Source: an uncultured Blautia sp. (GTDB taxonomy: Bacteria > Bacillota > Clostridia > Lachnospirales > Lachnospiraceae). Taken from it: 11,604 nt of DNA. The stretch lies in the NCBI GenBank assembly GCA_900543715.1, contig UQSX01000089.1, positions 1-11,604 on the forward strand, in the 5' to 3' direction. The notes under the pieces are model-generated. The model was not told the origin of the DNA and made no database searches. It worked only from the letters and a program-made list of their open reading frames with translations. Numbering within the stretch: position 1 is the stretch's first letter; every line of letters begins with the position of its first letter. Shown in pieces: positions 6,006 to 11,604 of the stretch. Made by a program: the position numbers and the translations under genes.

Positions 6006-6857
6006 TTATACTACATGAAGGTTCTTTAAGGAAAGGTCTAAAATCGGCGCAGAATGGGTCAGAGCCCCGCTGGAAATATAATCTACTCCTATGGAAACCA
6101 GTTTTTCAATGTTTTCTCTTGTTACATTGCCTGAACACTCGGTCTGGGCCCTGCCGTCTATAAGTTCTACCGCTTCTCTCATCATTTCCGGAGACATATT
6201 GTCCAGCATAATAATATCTGCCCCTGCCTCCAGAGCCTCCTTTACCATATCCAGATTTTCGGTCTCTACCTCAATCTTCCTTACAAAAGGAGCGTACTCT
6301 TTTGCCATCTCCACAGCCTTTTTCACGCTTCCTGCTGCTCCGATATGATTATCTTTCAGTAAAATACCGTCAGACAGATTATATCTGTGGTTGTAGCCTC
6401 CTCCTGTTTTTACCGCATATTTCTCGAAAATACGCATATTGGGAGTAGTTTTCCTGGTATCCAATAGTTTTGTTTTGCTTCCTTCCAGCATATCGGCAAT
6501 CTGTCTGGTGTAGGTAGCAATGCCGCTCATTCTTTGGAGATAATTCAGTGCAGTCCGTTCTCCGGAAAGAAGAACCCGGATATCTCCTCTCACCATTCCC
6601 AGTAGCTGTCCTTTTTTCACTTTATCGCCGTCTTTTACATAGAATTCTGTCTCTGTGTTCTCATCCAGAAGGGTGAATACCCGCTCAAAAACCCAGAGTC
6701 CGGCAATGACTCCATCTTCTTTGCACAGAAGCTGGACCTCTCCTGTCTCTTTCTTTCTCATAACCGAATTAGTGGTAATGTCCTCACTGGTAATATCCTC
6801 CTCAAGGGCCATCCGGATCAGACGGTCTGCATTTAATTTCATAGTTATCTCATTCAT
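6006..6857 (-). CDS. nadC: Nicotinate-nucleotide pyrophosphorylase (carboxylating), quinolinate phosphoribosyltransferase
   Basis: NadC condenses quinolinate with PRPP and releases CO2 to give nicotinate mononucleotide, the entry to the common NAD pathway. The 283-residue length is standard. Family motifs are in order: GERTALNYLQRMSGIAT (99-115), LLDTRKTTPNMR (131-142), KTGGGYNHRYNLSDGILLKDNHI (150-172), VETENLDM (197-204), IIMLDNMSP (215-223) and ISSGALTHSAP (261-271). These carry the Arg, Lys and His residues that bind quinolinate and PRPP and the acidic residues that bind Mg. The start overlaps the nadB stop in an ATGA, the classic sign of translational coupling. A 61-base gap separates it from niaR. 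Confidence 0.97.
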   Translation of the reverse strand: MNEITMKLNADRLIRMALEEDITSEDITTNSVMRKKETGEVQLLCKEDGVIAGLWVFERVFTLLDENTETEFYVKDGDKVKKGQLLGMVRGDIRVLLSGERTALNYLQRMSGIATYTRQIADMLEGSKTKLLDTRKTTPNMRIFEKYAVKTGGGYNHRYNLSDGILLKDNHIGAAGSVKKAVEMAKEYAPFVRKIEVETENLDMVKEALEAGADIIMLDNMSPEMMREAVELIDGRAQTECSGNVTRENIEKLVSIGVDYISSGALTHSAPILDLSLKNLHVV

Positions 6858-8161
6858 TTTGCCTGTCTCTCCCTTTCAATTTCTCCTAATACTTCCTGTT
6901 TATAGGTATCTGCCAGGTTTTTCTCCTGTCTGCAGATACATTTTTCTGTTTTCTGAAGAAGTTCAGCAAAGTCTTTTTCCTGTTCCCCTTCAGACTGCCA
7001 TTTTTTTCCAATATCCTGGGCCGCCCGTTGGGCAAATACCAGACTCTCTAAAAGAGAGTTGCTCGCCAGGCGATTAGCTCCGTGAACACCATTGCAGCTG
7101 GTCTCTCCCACAGCATAAAGATGTCCCATGGTAGTTTTGCTGCTGCTGTCCACATGGATGCCTCCCATAAAGTAATGCTGGGCTGGAACTACCGGTATCC
7201 AGTCTTTTGTCACATCATAGCCTTCTTCCAGACATCTTTCATAGATGTGAGGGAAATGGTTCAGGATCACCTTTTCTCCCAGAACGGTCATATCCAGCCA
7301 TACATAGGGCTTCCCGTCCTTTTTCATCTGTTCCTGTATCTTGGCTGTAAGCAGATCTCTGGGCAGCACCTCATTGGCAAAACGTTCTCCCTTGGCATTA
7401 TAAAGCTTAGCCCCTTCTCCCCGCACAGATTCAGAAATCAGGAATCTCCGTCCAGGCTTCTGAGAATACAGCGTGGTAGGATGAATCTGGATATAATCAA
7501 TATGTTCTAATTCTACCCCATGGCGCATGGCAACGGCAAGTGCATCTCCTGTCAGATGGGGATAATTTGTAGAATGACGGTAGAGCCCGCCGATTCCTCC
7601 CGTTGCAAAAATGGTATATCGGGCCTGAATTCCCAGATGTTCTCCTTCTTCCGTTTTCGCTATGATCCCCATGCAGGTATTCTCTTTTTCGATCATATCC
7701 AGCATAGTAACCTGCTCCAGTATTTCCACATTAGGCAGGGCCTGCACTGCTTTTAACAGCTTGCTGGTGATTTCTTCTCCTGTAATATCCTCGTGGAAGA
7801 GAATTCTGGGTTTAGAGTGGCAGCCCTCTCTGGTATAATCCAGCTCCCCGTCTTTTCTGGCAAAGTCCACTCCGTATTCAATCAGCTCTCGGATCACATT
7901 CCTGGAAGAGCGGATCATAATGTCCACAGATTCACGGCGGTTTTCATAATGGCCTGCCTTTAAAGTGTCTTCCATAAAGCTGTCATAATCCTCTTCGTCT
8001 CTCAGCACACAGATTCCCCCCTGGGCCAGAAAAGAATCACTTTCTTTCACCTGACCTTTGGTGATCATCAGCACCTGAAGATTCTCTGGAATATGGAGAG
8101 CGGCAAAAAGTCCGCTGGCTCCTGTTCCAACAATCAGTATATCTGCATTTTTCGTCTCCAT
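6854..8161 (-). CDS. nadB: L-aspartate oxidase, short clostridial form
   Basis: NadB is an FAD enzyme that oxidises L-aspartate to iminoaspartate, which NadA then uses; in anaerobes fumarate is a likely electron acceptor. The Rossmann motif ILIVGTGASG is at 8-17 and SFLAQGGI at 43-50. ATGGIGGLY (186-194) binds FAD. Counterparts of the known active-site residues are His227 (IQIHPTTL), Arg247 (SESVRGEGA), His329 (PAQHYFMGGI) and Arg364 (GANRLASNSLLE). At 435 residues it is about 100 shorter than the E. coli enzyme: the C-terminal helical domain is reduced to some 55 residues. Short forms of this kind are usual in Clostridia, and nadC starts exactly at the stop, so I do not read it as a frameshift. 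AGGAGG (8168-8173), overlapping the nadA stop, lies 6 bases before the ATG. Confidence 0.97.
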   Translation of the reverse strand: METKNADILIVGTGASGLFAALHIPENLQVLMITKGQVKESDSFLAQGGICVLRDEEDYDSFMEDTLKAGHYENRRESVDIMIRSSRNVIRELIEYGVDFARKDGELDYTREGCHSKPRILFHEDITGEEITSKLLKAVQALPNVEILEQVTMLDMIEKENTCMGIIAKTEEGEHLGIQARYTIFATGGIGGLYRHSTNYPHLTGDALAVAMRHGVELEHIDYIQIHPTTLYSQKPGRRFLISESVRGEGAKLYNAKGERFANEVLPRDLLTAKIQEQMKKDGKPYVWLDMTVLGEKVILNHFPHIYERCLEEGYDVTKDWIPVVPAQHYFMGGIHVDSSSKTTMGHLYAVGETSCNGVHGANRLASNSLLESLVFAQRAAQDIGKKWQSEGEQEKDFAELLQKTEKCICRQEKNLADTYKQEVLGEIERERQAK

Positions 8162-8171
8162 GTTTTTCCTC

Positions 8172-9080
8172 CTATTTTCCCAGTTCCAGCATTTTGTCCA
8201 GAGGTCTTCTGGCCTTTTCCATGGTCTCCGGCTCCAGGGAAACCTGGTATTTTTCTTCTTTCAGAGCATCTCTTACCTTCTTCAGGGTAACTTTTTTCAT
8301 ATCCAGACAGCACTGGCCTGGTTTTACCGGATAGAAGGCTTTTTCGGGACATTTTTTCTCCAAATCCCAGAGCACGCCTTCCTCTGTACCTATCAGGAAT
8401 TCTTTTTCTTCTGACTGGCAGGCATATTGGATGATCTCTGAAGTGCTCCCCACAAAGTCCGCAGTACGGACCACTTCTGAAACACATTCCGGATGTACCA
8501 GTACAGAGGCCTTAGGATGTTCTTTCCTTGCATTTTTTACATCCTCTTCCTGGATTTCTCTGTGCACAGGGCAATATCCCTCATTGACTATAATATTTTT
8601 TTCAGGCACCTGAGCTGCCACATAAGCCCCCAGATTACCGTCAGGTATAAAGAAAATATTTTTATTTGGCAGTTTTTTTACAATGTCTACAGCATTGGAA
8701 GAAGTGACACATACATCGGACATCGTTTTAAGTTCTGCAGTGGAATTAATGTAGCAGACCACAGCCAGGTCCTCATACTTTTCCCGCATTTCCCTGATCT
8801 TCTCCCTGGAAGCCATGTGAGCCATAGGACAGTCTGCCTGGGCATCTGGAAGCAGCACAGTTCTTTCCGGATTCAGAATTTTGGCGCTTTCTCCCATAAA
8901 AGACACACCTGCAAAAAGAATCATTTCTGCTTCTGTCTCCCTGGCTTTTTTACTCAGGAAATAGGAATCTCCTATATAATCGGCGATTTCCTGAACCTCT
9001 CCGGGCACATAATAATGAGCCAGGATAATGGCTCTTTTTTCCTTTTTCAACTTCTCTATTTCTTCTTTTATGGACTCCAT
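8172..9080 (-). CDS. nadA: Quinolinate synthase
   Basis: NadA condenses iminoaspartate with dihydroxyacetone phosphate to quinolinate using a [4Fe-4S] cluster. The 302-residue protein shows AHYYVPGEVQEIADYIGDSY (21-40), GVSFMGESAKIL (58-69), the repeat-like GSTSEII (211-217), and the three cluster cysteines expected for this form: Cys84 (ADCPMA), Cys170 (EGYCPVH) and Cys258 (or adjacent 257, PGQCCLDMK). The start is the ATG at 9080, because GGAGG (9088-9092) is 7 bases upstream and family members begin just before this point. An in-frame start at 9143 would place the promoter inside the gene. It is the first gene of the operon, and nadB follows after 10 bases. Confidence 0.97.
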   Translation of the reverse strand: MESIKEEIEKLKKEKRAIILAHYYVPGEVQEIADYIGDSYFLSKKARETEAEMILFAGVSFMGESAKILNPERTVLLPDAQADCPMAHMASREKIREMREKYEDLAVVCYINSTAELKTMSDVCVTSSNAVDIVKKLPNKNIFFIPDGNLGAYVAAQVPEKNIIVNEGYCPVHREIQEEDVKNARKEHPKASVLVHPECVSEVVRTADFVGSTSEIIQYACQSEEKEFLIGTEEGVLWDLEKKCPEKAFYPVKPGQCCLDMKKVTLKKVRDALKEEKYQVSLEPETMEKARRPLDKMLELGK

Positions 9081-9087
9081 CCCTGTC

Positions 9088-9092
9088 CCTCC
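9088..9092 (-). promoter_or_regulatory. Ribosome binding site GGAGG of nadA
   Basis: GGAGG on the minus strand, 7 bases before the ATG at 9080, fixes the nadA start and excludes the 21-residue upstream extension. Confidence 0.8.
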
Positions 9093-9114
9093 TGTTAACA
9101 CAATTTTAACAGAA

Positions 9115-9143
9115 ATTATACACCATGTTTTTACATGTGACAA
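9115..9143 (-). promoter_or_regulatory. Promoter of the nadABC-niaR operon
   Basis: On the minus strand TTGTCA (9138-9143) and TATAAT (9115-9120) are exactly 17 bp apart, close to a perfect sigma-A promoter. Transcription would start at about 9108, some 28 bases before the nadA ATG. Confidence 0.8.
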
Positions 9144-9152
9144 GACACTTGT
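9124..9152 (-). promoter_or_regulatory. Candidate NiaR operator over the -35 region of nadA
   Basis: Two small dyads overlap the promoter. ACAAG-TGT-CTTGT (9140-9152 on the minus strand) covers the -35 box, and CATGT-AAAA-ACATG (9124-9137) fills the spacer. A repressor bound here would block RNA polymerase. Assignment to NiaR is inferred from the niaR gene in the same operon, not from a remembered consensus. Confidence 0.5.
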
Positions 9153-9229
9153 TAATTTTTTCTGTAAGAGCTGTCTTCCAGAATCTTGTCATTTATGGTA
9201 GGGTGGCATTAAATAGAAAAGTCCTTAAA

Positions 9230-9274
9230 AAAAGGAGTGTTCAACATCATCTCTGGTGACATTGGACACTCCTT
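9230..9274 (-). terminator. Intrinsic terminator of the nrdJ-orf-methyltransferase unit
   Basis: On the minus strand AAGGAGTGTCCAA (9262-9274) pairs with TTGAACACTCCTT (9232-9244), 13 bp with one G-U pair, and is followed by a run of T (TTTTTTTAAGG). It begins 13 bases beyond the methyltransferase stop. Of the remaining gap to nadA, 9153-9225 shows nothing beyond the TCTTGTCA repeat reported in the findings. Confidence 0.9.
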
Positions 9275-9287
9275 GTTATATAAAAAT

Positions 9288-10022
9288 CTATTTTTGTTTT
9301 ACTGTCCGGACCAGCAGCATCATGGGCCGGCGCATTTCGTCTTTCATCCCCGGAAGCTCCAGCATATTTTCCGGTGGAGCAGGCTCCACCAGACCTTCCA
9401 GCATAAATCCGTTTTGCAGTAAGGAATTTACGTAGGTAGTCAGGGTTCTGTGATATTTTATAACCTTTTCTCCCAGGAACAGTGCTTCCCGTTTTCCCTC
9501 ATAGTAATAATTATCTACAGGAAAGTGAAGGATTTCTCCCCTATCATCATAATACCAATCCTGGGATCCATAAGCAGTAAATACCGGATGCTCCACAGAA
9601 AAAATAAAGATTCCCTCCGGTCTCAGCCAGCTGCTGATCTTCTTTACAAGGGCCGGAAAATCTTTGACGTAGTGAAAGGCCAGAGAACTGAGCACAATGT
9701 CAAAAGAACTCTCCGGAAGTTCCAGGTCTTCCATGGCTCCTCTTTTATAGGTAATCTTTTGGTGACTGTTGATTTTCTCGGCTTTCTGAAGCATTTTTTC
9801 AGAAAGGTCTATCCCAAGCACTCTCTTGGCGCCTTTTTTTGCTGCATAGGCACAGTGCCATCCATAGCCGCAGCCCAGATCCAGCACCTCTTTGTCTGAA
9901 AAATCCGGCATCATCTTCTGGAATTCCTGCCATTCCCCGGCTCCCTGAAGGCCGTATTTTGAACGGCTCATCTCACTGTATTTCTGAAAAAACACCGAAT
10001 CATCATACTTATTTTCTTTCAT
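9288..10022 (-). CDS. Class I SAM-dependent methyltransferase
   Basis: The 244-residue protein has the seven-stranded methyltransferase fold. Motif I is EVLDLGCGYGWHCAYAA (45-61), followed by the acidic strand end VLGIDLSEKML that binds the SAM ribose, then GAMEDLELPESSFDIVLSSL (motif II/III region) and LRPEGIFIFSVEHP (post-motif strand). This is the Methyltransf_11/UbiE-like type, cytoplasmic, probably acting on a small molecule; the substrate is not evident. The N-terminal part (FFQKYSEMSRSKYGL) and the aromatic insert DWYYDDRGE to VDNYYYEGKRE look specific to a clostridial subgroup. Its ribosome binding site is weak (GCAGGCAGAGC before the ATG). It starts 21 bases after the small gene that follows nrdJ, so it is probably in the same transcript. 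Confidence 0.88.
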   Translation of the reverse strand: MKENKYDDSVFFQKYSEMSRSKYGLQGAGEWQEFQKMMPDFSDKEVLDLGCGYGWHCAYAAKKGAKRVLGIDLSEKMLQKAEKINSHQKITYKRGAMEDLELPESSFDIVLSSLAFHYVKDFPALVKKISSWLRPEGIFIFSVEHPVFTAYGSQDWYYDDRGEILHFPVDNYYYEGKREALFLGEKVIKYHRTLTTYVNSLLQNGFMLEGLVEPAPPENMLELPGMKDEMRRPMMLLVRTVKQK

Positions 10023-10043
10023 GCTCTGCCTGCTTTCCCTGGT

Positions 10044-10283
10044 CTAATTCCAGCCGCTGATCAGCTTTATGATCTCTTCTTCATAGTCTCCCAGAATATC
10101 CTCATGACGTCCGACTATACGGACATTCGTCTCAGCTCCCCATTGTCCATTGTCCTGAAATTCCCAGATATGATATACGACTCCCCTGTATTCAAAATTT
10201 ATGCTTCCGCATCCATCTTCCTCAGCGTAATTATATGGAAATTTCTTTTCTTTCAAGACTTTCTGTATTTTTTCCAGCCGCAT
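10044..10283 (-). CDS. Conserved small protein of unknown function, coupled to nrdJ
   Basis: A 79-residue soluble protein. An N-terminal charged helix (RLEKIQKVLKEKK, 2-14) is followed by a probable beta-rich core with many aromatic residues (SINFEYRGVVYHIWEF, 27-42; WGAETNVR, 48-55) and a C-terminal acidic helix ending ISGWN. There is no signal peptide, membrane segment, or metal or nucleotide motif. From memory, proteins of this type sit near B12-dependent ribonucleotide reductases in Lachnospiraceae and are often labelled 'kinase', a name the sequence does not support. The ATG at 10283 is chosen because AGGAGG (10291-10296) is 7 bases upstream; a start at 10307 would lie inside nrdJ. The gap to the nrdJ stop is 14 bases. 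Confidence 0.75.
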   Translation of the reverse strand: MRLEKIQKVLKEKKFPYNYAEEDGCGSINFEYRGVVYHIWEFQDNGQWGAETNVRIVGRHEDILGDYEEEIIKLISGWN

Positions 10284-10290
10284 TTTCTCT

Positions 10291-10296
10291 CCTCCT
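10291..10296 (-). promoter_or_regulatory. Ribosome binding site AGGAGG of the 79-residue protein
   Basis: AGGAGG on the minus strand, directly after the nrdJ stop codon and 7 bases before the ATG at 10283, decides that start over the upstream in-frame one at 10307. Confidence 0.75.
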
Positions 10297-10297
10297 G

Positions 10298-11604
10298 TTA
10301 GTGGCATTTACTCCAACCGCAGTTTTTGCAGATATTGCAGCCTTCCTCAAATACCAGCGGTTCCCCGCACTCCGGACAGTACATCTTGTCTGTCTCCTCC
10401 ACTGGAGTTACTGCCTTAGGTTTTGGAGCTTTTTTAGGCTTAATGGAATCCTTTCCCTGTTCCTTCTGACTCAGCTCTTCCTGCATTTCCTTGTACATAT
10501 CCATAAGGGCATTTCCTACAGCCATAGGACAGCATGCTCCCTTGCTGGTATCCTTTCTGGTCACTCTCCTTGCAGTATAGGAAGGACAGGAACCGCTGGA
10601 ATTTAACTGGTCTACAATCGTTTCGATGTCGATGCCGCCTCTTGCGCTGATCGAAATCATTCTGGAAAGTCCTACCATGAAGTTATTGCAGCCCCCGGTA
10701 GATCCTTTGCTCAGATAGGTTTCCAAAAGAGCTCCCGTATGAGGGTCAAAAAGAGCAATACAGTGAAGGCTTCCACAGCCGGTCATCAATTTTCTCTTCT
10801 TGCCTACCACGTCATCAGTTACCAGAAGGATTTCGCCTCTCTTCAGGCCTTCCCCGGCAGTTATTTTCTTTTCTTTCTTTTCTTCCTTCTGCTCTGTATT
10901 CAGGATGCCAACTCTCTTACAGCCGTCACGGAAAATGGTGATGCCTTTCAGCCCCTGCTCATAGGCGTAAAGATAAAGGCTTTCCGTCTCCTCTACTGTA
11001 AAGCTGTTGGGTACGTTTACCGTAGAGCTGATAGAAGCATCGATGTGTTTCTGCCATATGGACTGCATATCAATCCTCTGACGGTAATCCAATGTCATAG
11101 CTGTAACAAAGTAGTCTGGCAGTTCTTTGTCTTCTTTCAGATTATGCTGCTTCATATAGTCTTCTACTATCTTTGTGTAAACCTTGTAGTATACATCGGT
11201 GCCATGGAGAGATTCTGTCTTGCGCACATAGTAATTGGCATATACAGGCTCAATCCCTCCGGAAATTCCCAGCATAGTAGAAAGTGTGCCTGTAGGGGCA
11301 ATGGTAAGAAGCTGAGAGTTTCTCAGACCGTATTTATTCACCAGTTCTCTGGTCTTCTCTGTAGTATTGGCCAGGAAGAAAGGTGTAGACATGATTTCTT
11401 CTACATTGCACTTTGGAAAAGCTCCCTTTTCCTTTGCCAGTTTTGCAGAAGCTGCAATGGCTGTGTCTGCCATGGCAAAGCCGATCTTATCACACATTTC
11501 CACAGCATCCTCTTCTCCGTAAGTCAGCCCCAGCTTCAGAAGGGCGTCAGCCAGTCCCATAATGCCCAGGCCGATCTGTCTCCACTGCTCTACGCTTTCC
11601 CTCT
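10298..11604 (-). CDS. nrdJ: Adenosylcobalamin-dependent (class II) ribonucleotide reductase, C-terminal part, cut by window edge
   Basis: About 434 C-terminal residues are present and the frame is open to the right edge, so the N-terminus and catalytic finger loop lie outside. Class II reductases make deoxyribonucleotides with a B12 radical and need no oxygen. The visible part begins with EQWRQIGLGIMGLADAL, the conserved late-barrel motif. It continues with LTIAPTGTLSTMLGISGGIEPVYANYY, DASISSTVNVPNSFT and GLKGITIFRDGCKRVGIL, all class II hallmarks. A basic, Lys/Glu-rich linker leads to a TSCPD-type domain (TGCGSLHC, then SSGSCPSYTARRV). The C-terminus is a cysteine cluster (YCPECGE, then CNICKNCGWSKC), which probably binds zinc or carries the thiols that re-reduce the active site. 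No truncation or frameshift is seen within the window. Confidence 0.95.
   Translation of the reverse strand, partial: RESVEQWRQIGLGIMGLADALLKLGLTYGEEDAVEMCDKIGFAMADTAIAASAKLAKEKGAFPKCNVEEIMSTPFFLANTTEKTRELVNKYGLRNSQLLTIAPTGTLSTMLGISGGIEPVYANYYVRKTESLHGTDVYYKVYTKIVEDYMKQHNLKEDKELPDYFVTAMTLDYRQRIDMQSIWQKHIDASISSTVNVPNSFTVEETESLYLYAYEQGLKGITIFRDGCKRVGILNTEQKEEKKEKKITAGEGLKRGEILLVTDDVVGKKRKLMTGCGSLHCIALFDPHTGALLETYLSKGSTGGCNNFMVGLSRMISISARGGIDIETIVDQLNSSGSCPSYTARRVTRKDTSKGACCPMAVGNALMDMYKEMQEELSQKEQGKDSIKPKKAPKPKAVTPVEETDKMYCPECGEPLVFEEGCNICKNCGWSKCH

Noticed and set aside
6005..6010. TATAAT at the nadC stop as an independent niaR promoter
   Set aside because: No recognisable -35 box lies at the right distance, so it is mentioned only as a weak possibility.
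8134..8487. A 117-residue minus-strand frame across the nadA/nadB junction
   Set aside because: It is an out-of-frame, arginine-rich shadow of nadA.
9081..9143. A 21-residue N-terminal extension of NadA
   Set aside because: It would be translated from the promoter -35/-10 region and has no ribosome binding site, while GGAGG precedes the ATG at 9080.

Overview
The window looks like chromosomal DNA of an anaerobic Gram-positive of the Clostridia, most likely family Lachnospiraceae (a Blautia/Ruminococcus/Dorea-like gut bacterium). This is inferred from the short clostridial-type L-aspartate oxidase, the nadA-nadB-nadC-niaR arrangement, a B12-dependent ribonucleotide reductase with a cysteine-rich C-terminus, strong AGGAGG ribosome binding sites and moderate GC. 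No phage, insertion sequence, CRISPR array, tRNA or rRNA was seen. Most genes lie on the minus strand.

Left part (1-2660): a minus-strand pair made of a PfkB-family sugar/nucleoside kinase and an overlapping ADP-ribosylglycohydrolase-family gene that runs off the left edge. Their probable promoter and structured leader lie at about 1316-1414. Back to back with them, on the plus strand, is a second ribokinase-like gene. Its reading frame stays open 110 codons upstream of its only good ATG, and that extension reads as the C-terminal end of a LacI-type sensor domain. It appears to be a regulator-kinase fusion that has lost its DNA-binding half.

Middle (2700-4265): a plus-strand MATE-family efflux transporter with a hairpin-containing leader, ending at a long inverted repeat that can terminate transcription from both sides.

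NAD block (4276-9190, minus strand): nadA, nadB and nadC make quinolinate from aspartate and dihydroxyacetone phosphate and convert it to nicotinate mononucleotide. They are followed by niaR, the niacin-sensing repressor, then a cytidylate-kinase-like protein and a GNAT acetyltransferase. Gaps are short and I see no internal terminator, so all six genes may be co-transcribed. The promoter in front of nadA (TTGTCA, 17 bp, TATAAT) carries dyad-symmetric sequences over and beside the -35 box that are good candidates for the NiaR operator.

Right part (9225-11604, minus strand): the C-terminal two fifths or so of a class II ribonucleotide reductase (nrdJ), a tightly coupled 79-residue protein of unknown function, and a SAM-dependent methyltransferase, closed by a strong intrinsic terminator just upstream of the nad promoter.

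Most of the window is recognisable metabolism. The items most worth a second look are the beheaded LacI-kinase fusion with its altered GAGD motif, the ADP-ribosylglycohydrolase/kinase pair, the putative NiaR operator, and the small protein coupled to nrdJ. I found no convincing wholly new system.
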